Origin: Sternotherus odoratus
Taxonomy: Eukaryota > Chordata > Testudines > Kinosternidae
DNA length: 64,000 nucleotides
Assembly (NCBI GenBank): GCA_032164245.1
Contig: JAVMKO010000003.1
Location: forward strand, 63,868,390 to 63,932,389
Reading direction: 5' to 3'
The notes under the pieces are model-generated. The model was not told where the DNA came from and ran no database searches. It worked only from the letters and a program-made list of their open reading frames with translations. This document shows, one piece after another, positions 55,090 through 64,000 of this stretch. Position 1 is the stretch's first letter. Every line of letters starts with the position of its first letter. A program made the position numbers and the translations under genes.

Positions 55090-55330
55090 CGGTTTTGTTC
55101 TGGATAGCGTGACCACCTTTTCACAAGGCAAAAGCGGGACACGTAGGAGCCCCTCTCCCTCTGTGGCCCTGCCTCCTGCTCCTCCTCATCCCCCGAAGCC
55201 CCCCCCCCCCGCAGCTCTTCTTTCTCCCCCCCAAAAAAAACCCTGACCCCCCCCCCCCCCCAGCCAGGCTGGAAGCTAGAGACCACCTGTGATAAGAGCA
55301 GTGGAAGGAGCCCAACCTACTGGGGGTAGC
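55090..55330. repeat. C-rich repeat with MITE-like start
   Basis: Begins with gatagcgtgaccacctttt, similar to the gggtaaccagat terminus of the MITE at 1370. It then carries runs of C at 55200-55210 and 55248-55261. The glycine-rich minus-strand frames are artefacts. Confidence 0.45.
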
Positions 55331-56185
55331 CCCGGACCCTCCACAGTCCCTAGGCAGGGGGGCTGGACTGCCCAAGAGCAGCCCCCAGCCCGTGTCCTCA
55401 ACCTCTAAGGTGCACTGCCCAGGGCAGGTGGAAGGTTAGGGGCACTCCAGGCAGTTCTTACTACTGCTCAGTATTTGAAGTGCCAGGCTCTATAGGGGAG
55501 TATGTTTCAGTGGGCACAGACTCTTAGGCCTGTTCCCCTGAAGCTTGATCCTTTCTGTCCTGTCCCCCAGCCTGATTCTTGTCTCCTCCCCACATCTGGG
55601 TCCACACCCCAATCCCAACTCATCAGGCTTTTCATCCTAATCCACGGCTCCTTGCCCAGCCGGTTCCAGTCCCCCTCTCCTCAGGCTCCTCATCCAATCT
55701 CAGACTCCCCTGCACCTCTCCCTGGCTCCTTGTTCCAGTCTCTGTGCCCAGCCAGTCCCATTTCTTCCCCAGCAACCCCCCGCTCCTTGTCCAGCTTTCA
55801 TTAAAAAAAAAAAAAGGTCTAGCCCTCATTGCTGCAAAGAAAGTGTGAAAACATGAGCTGAGCATAACTGATTCAGTGACATCTGCCTAAACCTGCCCAG
55901 AGCCTGGAACAATAGTTCTGATGAGTCCAGTCCTGCCCTGTCATCGTCCCCAAGCACATACACCCGGCTGCAATACTGGGGAAGGAGCTGGGGCCGTCTT
56001 CCTATTGCCACTCCTGCCCGTGTCATAGTGTACTTAGGGCTCTGGATTGCTTTAATCTGACCCTGCATGAAAAGAGAAATGAACACGTACCTTAATTATT
56101 AGAAGCCTTATTCTGCTCTCAGTTAAGGTGACTTTAGGGGCGTTACTCCTGACCTACATCAGTGTGAGCAAGATTAGACTCAAAC
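55331..56185. other. Intergenic, C-rich to 55800
   Basis: 55500-55800 repeats ggctccttg, ccagtccc and cctcatcc words in a loose tandem manner. A poly(A) run of about 13 follows at 55802-55814. No gene recognised. Confidence 0.4.
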
Positions 56186-56193
56186 CCCTAGAT

Positions 56194-56528
56194 CAGTGGT
56201 TCTCAACTGTGGTCCACTGCTTGTTCAGGGAAAGTCACAGTGCACCGGGCCGGTTCGTTTACCTGCCGCCTCCGCAGGTTCGGCCAAGCGCGGCTCCCAT
56301 TGGTCGCAGTTCACTGCGCCAGGCCAATGGACGCTGCAGGAAGTGGCAGACAGCACATTCCTTGGCCCATGCCACTTCCCACAGCCCCCATTGGCCTGGA
56401 GTGGCGAACTGTGGCAGTCACAATCAGCCACGATCAGTCGAACCTGCAGAAGTGGCAGGTAAACAAACCAGCCTGGTGCACCAGGGACCTTCTCTGAACA
56501 AGCAGTGGACCACAGTTGAGAACCACTG
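56194..56528. mobile_element. Non-autonomous hAT element, 335 bp
   Basis: The inverted ends are exceptionally long: about 35 bases starting CAGTGGTTCTCAACTGTGGT match the complement at the right end. Flanking octamers are CCCTAGAT (56186-56193) and CCCTCGAT (56529-56536), a 7/8 duplication. The GC-rich interior shares gtttacctgccgc and cggctcccattggtcg with the fragment at 23209. Confidence 0.92.
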
Positions 56529-56536
56529 CCCTCGAT

Positions 56537-56639
56537 CATGAGAATCACGAATGGAATGCATTGGTAACAAAGGCTAACATTCTGGGGTGTTTTCACAGGA
56601 GTGTTGCATGTAAGACATGGGAGGTAATTGTCCCTCTCT
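56537..56639 (+). mobile_element. CR1 LINE, segment 1 of 4
   Basis: acattctggggtgttttcac, aggagtgttgcatgtaagac and atgggaggtaattgtccctc match the part of CR1 just before the sequence in segment 2. The segment ends at the target octamer CCCTCTCT of the hAT insertion at 56640. Confidence 0.75.
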
Positions 56640-57725
56640 CAGGGGTGAAAGTAATTTAAAGGACTTATCAGTTGGCTGGAGTCCTGAGAAGGAGGAGGGG
56701 CCTCCACCAGAAGGGGTGTGGCCTCAACTGGAAGAGGCGGGGTCCTTAAATCAAGATTTAAAGGGCCTGGGGCTCCAGCTGCAGTAATGGGGGCTGGGAG
56801 CTGCAGGCCTTTTAAATCACTCTCGGCGCTACCAGCTGCAGAGGCGGCTGGAATCACTGGAGTTCAGGGATAATTTAAAGGGCATGCGGCTCCAGCTGCC
56901 ACTATCACAATGGATCCCTTTAAATCACCTGGGCCTTTTAAATCACCGACACTACCCCGGGGCTCTGGTGGAGATTTAAGGAGCCTGGGGGTTTGCTGAA
57001 GTAGCGGCGGCTGGGAGCCCCTGGTCCTTTAATTTTAAATCACCACCAGAGACCCACCACTGCTCCCCCAGAGCTCCAGGGCTTGGGTGGCGATTTAAAG
57101 GGCCCAGGGCGGTAATGGCAGTGGGAGCCCCAGGCTCTTTAAATCACCACCTAAGCCTGCTGCCAGAGCCCTGGGGTAACAGCGGCAGCTGGGGGCTCCA
57201 GCAACAATCTAAAGGGCCCGGGACTCCCAGCCACCGCTACCGCAGTGGAGCCCCTGGCCCTTTAAATTGCCAGCGGAGCCCCGGGGCTCCCGGCTGCCGC
57301 CCCAAACCCCAGAGCTCCAGCAGCAGGGCTTGGGAAGCAATTTAAAGGGCCCAGGGCTCTGGCTGCCGCTATTGTCCTGGCCCTTTAAATGGAGCCACTT
57401 TAAATTGCCACTGGAGCCCCACTGACGGAGCCCAGGAGTAGTGGTAGCGAGGCTCCAGTGCTGAGTTAAAGGGCCTGGAGCTCCCAGCCGCCATTACCAC
57501 AGTGGAACCTTGGGCCTTTTAAGTCACCGCTGGATCCCCACTGCTGCTGCTACCCCCAAGGCTCCGGCAGTGGGGCTCTGGTGGCAATTTAAAGGGCCCA
57601 GAGCTCCAGCTGCTGCTGGGAGCCCCAGGCCCTTTAAGTTGCTGCCTGGGGAAGCTGGTCTGGTACAGAGCAACGGCTCTTGCTGATACGCTATACCGAG
57701 GCATAGCGGCTTACTTTCACCTCTG
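56640..57725. mobile_element. Non-autonomous hAT element, 1086 bp, in CR1
   Basis: The ends are CAGGGGTGAAAGTAA and TTACTTTCACCTCTG. The flanking octamers are CCCTCTCT (56632-56639) and CCCGCTCT (57726-57733), a 7/8 duplication. The interior has about ten irregular repeats built around ccctttaaat and its complement atttaaaggg, alternating with ggagccccggggctcc-type words. These produce open frames of 60-115 codons without domains. Confidence 0.9.
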
Positions 57726-58064
57726 CCCGCTCTACTTGGCACCAGTGAAGGCTCAGCTGGAGTTCTGTTCCCTGTTCTAAGCACCACACTTTGGGAAAGA
57801 CATGGGCAAATTGTAGAGAGTCCAGGAGAGCAACAAAACCTGGCTCTGAGGAAAGGTTTAAAAACAACCAAACCTGGGCAGGTTAAATCTTGAGAAATGA
57901 TGACTCAGGGCGAATCTGATTACAGTCTTCAAGTATGTTAAGGGCTGTTATAAAGAAGATGAAGATCAGTTGGTTTCCATGTCCACGGAAGGTAGGACAA
58001 GGGGAAATGGGCTTAATCTGCCACACGGGAGATTTAGGTTAGGTATTAGGGGAAACCTTTCTAA
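57726..58064 (+). mobile_element. CR1 LINE, segment 2 of 4
   Basis: The order tcagctggagttctgttccc, ttctaagcaccacactttgg, gagagtccaggagagcaac, tacagtcttcaagtatgtta, and gggcttaatctgccacacgg then gatttaggttaggtattagg is the CR1 reverse-transcriptase C-terminal end. It stops at the TAA target of the Harbinger-like element. Confidence 0.9.
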
Positions 58065-59172
58065 GGGCTGGTCCCCACTAGGGCTTAACGTCGACTTTAG
58101 CGACGTTAAGTCGATATAAACATGTACCCGTCCTCACGTGCATGCCATTAAAGTCGATTTAAAGGGACCTCAAAATCGACATCTGTACTCCTCCCTAACG
58201 AGAGGAGTAGCGCTGAAATCGACCTCTCTGGGTCAATTTGTCAGTTAGTGAGGATGCATGTGACATTAAGCCTCCGACCTTCCACAATGCCCATTAGCTC
58301 CCCAGAGGACCAGCCACCAGTCCGAGCAGCTCCGCGGCACCCCCCAGCCCACCTGAGCCGGTCCGTGGACCCCCCCGCCCGCCCAAGCAGCCCTGCGCCT
58401 GCTCCCCCTGCCTGAGCAGCTCCATGGACCCCCCGTGCCCGCCCGAGCAGCTCCACGGACCCCCCGTGCCCACCCGAGCAGCTCCGTGCCGGCCCCCCCT
58501 CCCCCGCCCGCCCGAGCAGGTCCGCGGACCCCCGTGCCCGCCCAAGCAGGTCCGCGGACCCCCCAGCCCGCCCGAGCAGGGGTCCGCGGAGCTGCTTGGG
58601 CGGGCGGGCACAGGGGGTCTGCGGAGCTGCTCGGGTGGGCGGGGGGAGCCGGCGCGGGGCTGCTCGGGCGGGCGGGGGGGGGGGTCCACGGACCTGCTCG
58701 GGCAGGCACGGGGGGTCTGCGGAGCTGCTTGGGTGGGCGGGGGAAGCTGGCGCGGGGCTGCTCGGGCGGGCGGGGGGGGTCTGTGGACCTGCTCGGGCGG
58801 GCACGGGGGTCCACGGAGCTGCTCGGGCAGGTGGGGGGAGCCGGCGTGGGGCTGCTCGGGTGGGCACGGGGGAGCCGGCGTGGGGCTGCTCGGGCGGGCA
58901 CGGGGGGCCCACGGAGCTGCTCAGACTGGTGGCTGGTCCCCTGGGGAGCGTGCCCGGCTGCCCCAAAAGGTGGTGCCTGCTGGGGACTCCCGGCACTGTG
59001 GGATATCTACCCACAGTGCAATGCTCGCTATGTCGACCCTTGCAAAAGTTGTAAGGACAGACACTGCCGACCTGCTGTGCTTTGTGGGGACGCACTAAGT
59101 CGACTTTATGCAGTCTGCTTTAGAAAATCGACTTAAGGGAAATCAACCTACTGCTGTAGTGAAGACATACCC
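58065..59172. mobile_element. Harbinger-like element with long GC palindrome, in CR1
   Basis: The ends are GGGCTGGTCCCCACTAG and TAGTGAAGACATACCC. TAA flanks it at 58062-58064 and 59173-59175. Inside, 58297-58949 is a long imperfect palindrome made of cccgcccgagcagctccg-type units on the left and their complements on the right. The apparent frames of 131-284 codons on both strands come from this palindrome and have only low-complexity content. No transposase is present. Confidence 0.9.
58297..58949. repeat. Giant GC-rich inverted repeat
   Basis: The outer arm pair is gctccccagaggaccagcca on the left and tggctggtcccctggggagc on the right. Within, about eight units of gcccgagcag...cggacccc face a similar number of complementary units, meeting near 58580. 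Confidence 0.85.
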
Positions 59173-59280
59173 TAACTCTGTTAAATTCTGGAATAGGCTT
59201 CCAAGGCAGGTAGCAGAATCCCCATCATTGGAAGTTTTTAAGAGCAGGCTGCACAAACAGCTGTCAGGGATGGTCTAGGA
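59173..59280 (+). mobile_element. CR1 LINE, segment 3 of 4
   Basis: Continues CR1 after TAA with ctggaataggcttccaagg, caggtagcagaatccccatc, attggaagtttttaagagca and ctgtcagggatggtctagga. The last 8 bases are the target octamer of the next hAT. Confidence 0.92.
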
Positions 59281-59494
59281 CAGGGGTCTCCAAACGTTTC
59301 AGCCCGAGGGCCGCATTAACTATCAAATAGCAGTTCGGGGGCCGACAACACACTCGAGGTCCAAATAAAAAAGAATCAAAACATGGATGTTGTTTTTAAT
59401 TATTTATTTAATATTATTTTATTCAGTTATTATTTAATAACACATTGATACACTACACATGAACACCTGTTCACTACACATGAACACTACACAT

Positions 59495-60180
59495 CAACCC
59501 CCCAACTGACCCACCCAGCCAGGTCTCTCCCCCCCAAACCTCCTTTCCTCCAACCCCCCCCCCAAATGACCCACCCAGCCAGGTCTCTCCCCCCCAAACC
59601 TCCTTTCCTCCAACCCCCCCCCCAAATGACCCACCCAGCCAGGTCTCTCCCCCCAAAACCTCCTTTCCTCCAACCCCCCCCCAACTGACCCACCCAGCCA
59701 GGTCTCTCCCCCCAAAACCTCCTTTCCTCCAACCCCCAACTGACCCACCCAGCCAGGTCTCTCCCCCCCCAAACCTCCTTTCCTCCAACCCCCCCCCTCA
59801 ACTGACCCACCCAGCCAGGTCTCTCCCCCCAAAACCTCCTTTCCTCCAACCCCCCCCCCAGCCAGGTCTCTCCCCCCAAAACCTCCTTTCCTCCAACCCC
59901 CCCCCAAATGACCCACCCAGCCAGGTCTCTCCCCCCCAAACCTCCTTTCCTCCAACCCCCCCCCAAATGACCCACCCCGCCAGTTCTCTCCCCCCCAAAC
60001 CTCCTTTCCTCCAACCCCCAACTGACCCACCCAGCCAGGTCTCTCCCCCCAAAACCTCCTTTCCTCCAACCCCCCCCCCCAACTGACCCGCTCAACCCGG
60101 TCTCTTCCCCCCCCCCCCAACTGACCCGCTCAACCCGGTATCTTCCCCTCCTCCCCCCCAACTGACCCGCTCAACCCGGT
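59495..60180. repeat. 59-bp minisatellite within hAT
   Basis: Ten copies of a unit containing tgacccacccagccaggtct, ctcccccc, and cctcctttcctccaaccccc run to about 60078, differing mainly in C-run length. Three shorter units with actgacccgctcaacccggt follow. Minus-strand frames read glycine/tryptophan-rich repeats of the type GWVGQLGG and are not genes. Confidence 0.95.
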
Positions 60181-60235
60181 CTCTCCCCACAGACCATTTC
60201 GCCGCCTGGCAGTGGGTGGCTCCTTGTTTCGCCGC

Positions 60236-60462
60236 CTGTAACTGGGTGGCGGTGCGGCGCGTCCCGGCCCCAGCTCTGAGCCGTCCCTGGCCGGCAGCGG
60301 CAGCAGAGCACGCGGCGCGTCCCGGCCCCGCGGCTGGCGGCGGCAGCGGAGCACGCGGCGCGTCCCGGCCCCGCGGCTGGCGGCGGCAGCGGAGCACGTG
60401 GTGCGTCCCGGCCGGCGGCGGCAGCGGAGCACGCGGCGCGTCCCGGCCCCGTGGCTGGTTCC
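60236..60462. repeat. GC-rich tandem array within hAT
   Basis: About four units with gcacgcggcgcgtcccggcc, ccgcggctggcggcggcag, of about 43 bases. Confidence 0.85.
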
Positions 60463-60538
60463 CGACCCCTGCCGCGGGCCGGATGAGAGGGCCTCGCAGG
60501 CCGCATCCGGCCCGCGGGCCGTAGTTTGGAGACCCCTG

Positions 60539-60632
60539 GTCTAGGACCTAGGTATAGTTGGTCCAGCCACAGCATAGGGGGGCCGGAATTGATGCTCTCT
60601 CTCAAAGTCCCTTCCAGTCCTACAGTTCTATG
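60539..60632 (+). mobile_element. CR1 LINE, segment 4 of 4 (3' end)
   Basis: After GTCTAGGA, CR1 resumes with cctaggtatagttggtccag and ends with caaagtcccttccagtccta, cagttctatgatt, the characteristic CR1 3' terminus. Confidence 0.92.
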
Positions 60633-60861
60633 ATTAATATGATCTTTCAAATTATCTGTATTATTTGAGTTTATCTATAGTGTAGCCAGCTCTCATTTAG
60701 ACACTATGAGGATTGTTTTGATAAACACTTGTTTGAGGGCAGGGGGGAGAAAATTATGGGCTTTGTCAGCACTGTGGGTGTGCATCCCTTCTGGTTTGCT
60801 CACTTTTAAGTTCTCCACTCAGCAGAATTCTGATTTAGTTTACTTTGAAAGAAAGATGATT

Positions 60862-60955
60862 GCTGGGATGATTTAGCTGGCGTTAGTCCTGCTTTAAGCA
60901 GGCGGTTGGACTAGATAACCTCCTGAGGTCCCTTCCAACCCTGACATTCTATGAA
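60862..60955 (+). mobile_element. CR1 LINE 3' end, second copy
   Basis: ctgggatgatttagctggc, tcctgctttaagcaggcggt, tggactagataacctcctga, ggtcccttccaaccctgaca and ttctatga form a typical short 5'-truncated CR1 copy. Confidence 0.92.
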
Positions 60956-61420
60956 AGAGATATGCTGCCACTCATACAGGGGCATGCAAGGACGGAACAC
61001 AAGGCCCCTTAGTGTGGATGTTCTGTGGTGAAGCAATAGGATTTATGCACAAATCTTAAAGCATGGGTGTCTGAGTTATCCTTGGCTTTAGCTACCATGC
61101 GTTTACAAAAGGGCCCTCCTCTCCCTGCTTAAATTCATTACTGACAAAGCCCTTTGTCATCAGAGTTATACAATTTTTATTTCCAGCATTGGTGTTGGTC
61201 CCCCGCGTGACCTAACCAGAATACAGTGGATAATCCTTAATATTTAATTGAATTGAGCAAACAAACCAATGATGCAATGACAGTATGCAAGCCAGATATC
61301 TAAAAGTGGGGGAAGAGGAGGAAAAGTAAGATTATATTTATTTCTTGTGGTTTATGCAGACCCTATATAAACCTTTGTAGGCTACTAGACAGCTCTGCTG
61401 AATCAGTCCCCAAATAAATA
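60956..61420. other. Intergenic, no gene found
   Basis: Short frames only. No repeat was bounded. Confidence 0.4.
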
Positions 61421-61422
61421 TA

Positions 61423-62062
61423 CAGTGAAACCTCGATATAACGGACTAATTCGGGCGAGGGGGTGTCCGTTAAAGCCGAAAGTCCGTTATTTAATAATTT
61501 TTTAAAATCATTAAATAACAGGACTTTTGGCTTTAACGGACACCCCCTCACCCTAATTAGTCCGTTATATAGAGGTTTTACTTATCACGGCCGGGAGCCG
61601 TGAGTCAGCCTGCCCGGCGGCAGCCAGCAGCCCGCCCACCTGGGTCCCCGGCTGCTGGGACCCGGGTGGGAGCCGTCAACCCGCCCACCAGGCTCCCCGC
61701 TGTGGGGACCCGGGCGGGAGCCGTCAGCCCGCCCGCCCGGATCCCCGCTGCGGGGACCCCGGCGGCAGCTAGCAGCCCGCCCGCCCGGGTCCCGGCTGCT
61801 GAGACCCGGGCGGCAGCCAGCAGCTGGGACCCGGGCGGGCTGGCTGATGGCTCCCGCCCGGGTCCCAGTAGCCAGGACCCCGGCGGGCTGGCAGCGGGGA
61901 GCCAGAAGGCAGCCCGCCCGCTGCCTGGACCCCGGCGGCAGCCGGGAGCCGGCAGCCAGCCCCCAATTTAATGGATTTTGGATGCATCAGACTTGCTCCT
62001 AAATTTTGTCCGTTGCATCTGAAGTCCGTTAAATCGGGGTCCATTAAATTGGGGTTTCACTG
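61423..62062. mobile_element. Tigger-like element, 640 bp, with palindrome and GC core
   Basis: The ends are CAGTGAAACCTCGATATAAC and, at the right, ATTAAATTGGGGTTTCACTG. TA flanks it on both sides (61421-61422 and 62063-62064). The first 160 bases are a foldback: ctaattcgggcgagggggtg is mirrored by caccccctcaccctaattag. The centre (61590-61960) is GC-rich with repeats of cccgcccgcccgggtccc and ggcggcagccagcag words, read as a 123-codon low-complexity frame. The right part is AT-rich. Confidence 0.88.
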
Positions 62063-62319
62063 TATTCAAGTCTAGCTTCTCCAGCATTGATCCAGATTCA
62101 GCCTCTCCATCTCTTCCCTGTTTGCTTTTTACCTCTTTGGCTCTTTCCACTCCCGGAATCCTATCTTCTTTCTGCCGCTTGAAAATTAATAGAGTGACAG
62201 TAAATGAGGAGGGGAAATTAGCATAGGTGTGATTAGAGCAGAGCTTTGCCAGGCACTGTTCTGGCTCTGGCATTGCTCCTGAAACCTGGCCTGCGGGGCC
62301 TTTGTTAGTCAGAGACTAC

Positions 62320-62511
62320 CAGTCGTGCTACATCACGTACTGCCAGTCGTGCTACATCACGTACTGCCAGTCGTGCTACATCACGTACTGCCAATCATGC
62401 TACATCACGTACTGCCAGTCGTGCTACATCACGTACTGCCAATCATGCTACATCACGTACTGCCAATCGTGCTACATCACGTACTGCCAATCGTACTACA
62501 TCATGTGGTAC
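62320..62511 (+). repeat. 24-bp minisatellite, 8 units
   Basis: Eight head-to-tail copies of a unit built of cagtcgtgctac and atcacgtactgc. They differ at a few sites (cagtcgtg, caatcatg, caatcgtg, caatcgta), and the last copy is diverged. Because 24 is divisible by three, one frame stays open and reads CYITYCQS repeats, but there is no surrounding gene evidence. Confidence 0.97.
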
Positions 62512-63080
62512 TTTGTCAAGTGCCCGACACAGAGATAGGATAGAATAGGATCACAGAACTCATTTGTGTCTGTAAGCTTTGGTGATGTGGTTAGTGTGTA
62601 TGTGTACAATGCATGCCAGTGCTCAGGCGAGCACGACTGGATCAAGTGGGCCTCGTGGCAGGCCTAAGACGTGAATATAAATCTGAATTCCAGCCACAAC
62701 AATGGGGGCGGCTCCTTTAAACCCAGCTTATGGGAGACTTTGATTTTAACGCTGAGCCCAAAGTTCTGTGAATGTGCGAGCCGACGTCCTGCCAAAGAGG
62801 AAGTAAAGCGAGTATCTTCACAGCAAGAGCTGTGCACAGGCTCGGAGCTAGCTTGAATCCAGCTAGTGCAGGTAACATAGCAATGAAAACAGCTCAATGC
62901 AGGCAGCATACGCCCAGCATTGACCCTGGAGAGGTACTTGGCTTGTCTTGACTGCTATTGTTACCTGTGCTAGATGGATTCAAGCCAGCTCAGGTAGGCT
63001 AGCCCATCACAGCTCTTGCTGTGTGCACATATGTATAATCTTGAATTTTGAGTATGACATTGGGGATTCCCTGCCCTGCC
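62512..63080. other. Intergenic, no gene found
   Basis: Opposed frames of 61 and 81 codons at 62664-62909 have no domain. An imperfect inverted pair is visible: acagcaagagctgtgcacag (62820) against atcacagctcttgctgtgtg (63006), with related aatccagctag/ctagatggatt words between. Confidence 0.45.
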
Positions 63081-63084
63081 ACTG

Positions 63085-63250
63085 ACTCCATCTGGGCGCT
63101 CAAGTTACTCAAACGCTCTTGGTTTCAGTTTCCCCATGTGTGAAATGGGAACGGTGCTATTTACCTCCGATAGAAGTGAGGAGGCTGAATTCGTGTTTAT
63201 AAAGCACTTAAAATTAAAAATATCTACCGATGAAATGTGCTGTTCAAAGG
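63085..63250 (-). repeat. MIR-like SINE fragment
   Basis: Reverse orientation: gccactgactccatctgggc, ttggtttcagtttccccatg, tgtgaaatgggaacggtgct and atttacctcc. This is the MIR core. Confidence 0.75.
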
Positions 63251-64000
63251 GCAGAGCGGTGTTGGCCTATGTTAATACTGTTGTCTCCAAATGTGAAAGG
63301 CTAAGGCACTTAGTTGCCCCTACCATCACCTAGTCCCTAATGAGACCATCATATCACAAGAGAGTGACCCTACCCTTATCTAGTAGTTTATAAGCAATCT
63401 TTCACATTTGACCCCTTTTTAGCATAACTGACCTTTCATGCATCCAAAGGCGGCTTGCCACTGGCGAAGGGGATGCCGAGGTGTTTAGAAGAGCTACTTA
63501 AATAATGAAGCTTCCTGTCTGTTTCTGAGACTGCATCTGGGCTGTCAGTCTCAGTGGAGGAGTTATACATTTCATCCCCCTCCCCCACAGACACCCTCCC
63601 CCTTTTTATTCATATCCCGAGAATAAGGAAAAGAGTCATCAAGACAAGGGCTGTCTCAGTCAGTAATGCTATTATGTGGAAGTGTGTGGTCATCACAAAC
63701 TGCTTCATTTCCCCACTCCCACCCATCTTCAGAGCGGAAGGGGGAGGGGAGGCACTAACTAGTGCAGGCCTTGAAAAGTGAGCCCTTAAGTAAAGTCGGA
63801 TATTTCTGTGTCATTACTCTGCAGGTCAACAGTCCTGGGCAATTACCGGAGCAACTTCCTCATCCCCATGAGTCACACAGACCCTCACTACATTCATTAA
63901 AACAAAATAATAAATGAACGGGACTATTTCCTCAACTTGTACCACCCAAAGTGATTAAAATAGAAAGCTGAGTGGCAGGGTAGAGGAAGAGGGGGCTTGA
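63251..64000. other. Intergenic, no gene found
   Basis: One 75-codon frame at 63554-63781 shows no domain. The expected downstream neighbour BVES could not be recognised. Confidence 0.4.

Larger units (their letters stand above)
59281..60538. mobile_element. Non-autonomous hAT element with minisatellite, in CR1
   Basis: The ends are CAGGGGTCTCCAAAC and GTTTGGAGACCCCTG. A perfect octamer, GTCTAGGA, flanks it at 59273-59280 and 60539-60546. The 190-base left end and 60-base right end match the element at 13359-14669 almost exactly, which suggests recent activity of the family. The core differs: a 59-bp minisatellite and then a short GC-rich repeat array. Confidence 0.95.

Noticed and set aside
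58241..59136. Open frames of 284 codons (minus) and 224-233 codons (plus)
   Set aside because: They overlap on both strands in the GC-rich palindrome of a TAA-flanked transposon, are made of repeated Pro/Arg/Ala or Gly/Ala words, and have no domain.
59487..60161. 224-codon Gly/Trp-rich frame on the minus strand
   Set aside because: It reads the 59-bp minisatellite of a hAT element; the repeat is open in several frames, which shows composition rather than coding.
59495..62511. CRISPR array
   Set aside because: The repeats are minisatellites without unique spacers, in a vertebrate genome.
62302..62543. CYITYCQS repeat protein
   Set aside because: The frame exists only because the minisatellite unit is 24 bp. 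A second frame is open across the same array, and no splice sites or upstream coding are visible.
52390..64000. Exons of BVES, the neighbour expected from mammalian synteny
   Set aside because: No frame showed a Popeye-domain or C-terminal BVES sequence; the gene is probably beyond the window.

Overview
The window is vertebrate nuclear DNA: AT-rich, very low in coding content, and packed with CR1, DIRS, hAT, Harbinger and Tigger-type repeats. The one protein-coding gene I recognise is LIN28B, through its terminal coding exon (47100-47469, + strand). LIN28B together with CR1 3' ends, DIRS tyrosine-recombinase relics, GGGCTGGTCTACACT-type Harbinger MITEs and many hAT/Buster-like elements points to a sauropsid. 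A turtle is my best guess and a crocodilian is the main alternative. This is inferred from repeat style, not from a search.

Layout. 1-47099 is most simply the last intron of LIN28B. No exon encoding the second half of its cold-shock domain was found, so that exon should lie upstream of the window. 47100-47469 is the final exon, with two CCHC zinc knuckles and the basic C-terminus. 47470 to about 52175 is a long 3' UTR with canonical let-7, miR-125 and miR-30 seed matches and a good poly(A) signal at 52153. 52400-64000 is intergenic sequence crowded with nested transposons; no other gene was found. In mammals BVES lies downstream on the opposite strand, but nothing here could be assigned to it.

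Mobile elements explain most of the remaining structure, and many can be bounded to the base by target-site duplications (TSDs). Seven hAT elements with 8-bp duplications lie at 13359, 14896, 31241, 36893, 56194, 56640 and 59281; another at 1370 is likely. Harbinger-like elements with 3-bp duplications lie at 23584, 31973 (with a Myb/SANT-like coding remnant), 46473 and 58065. Two TA-flanked Tigger-like elements lie at 50785 (inside the LIN28B 3' UTR) and 61423. Two DIRS relics lie at 4.7-7.0 kb. One CR1 3' end is split into four pieces by three later insertions across 56.5-60.6 kb.

The most unusual items are: a 228-bp TSD-flanked element (44639-44866, minus strand) whose 5' half matches the Alu domain of 7SL RNA and whose 3' half I do not recognise; a hAT element whose core looks like a captured CpG-island promoter (14110-14600); and a Harbinger-like element carrying a tRNA-like inverted repeat that has split an older MIR-like SINE.
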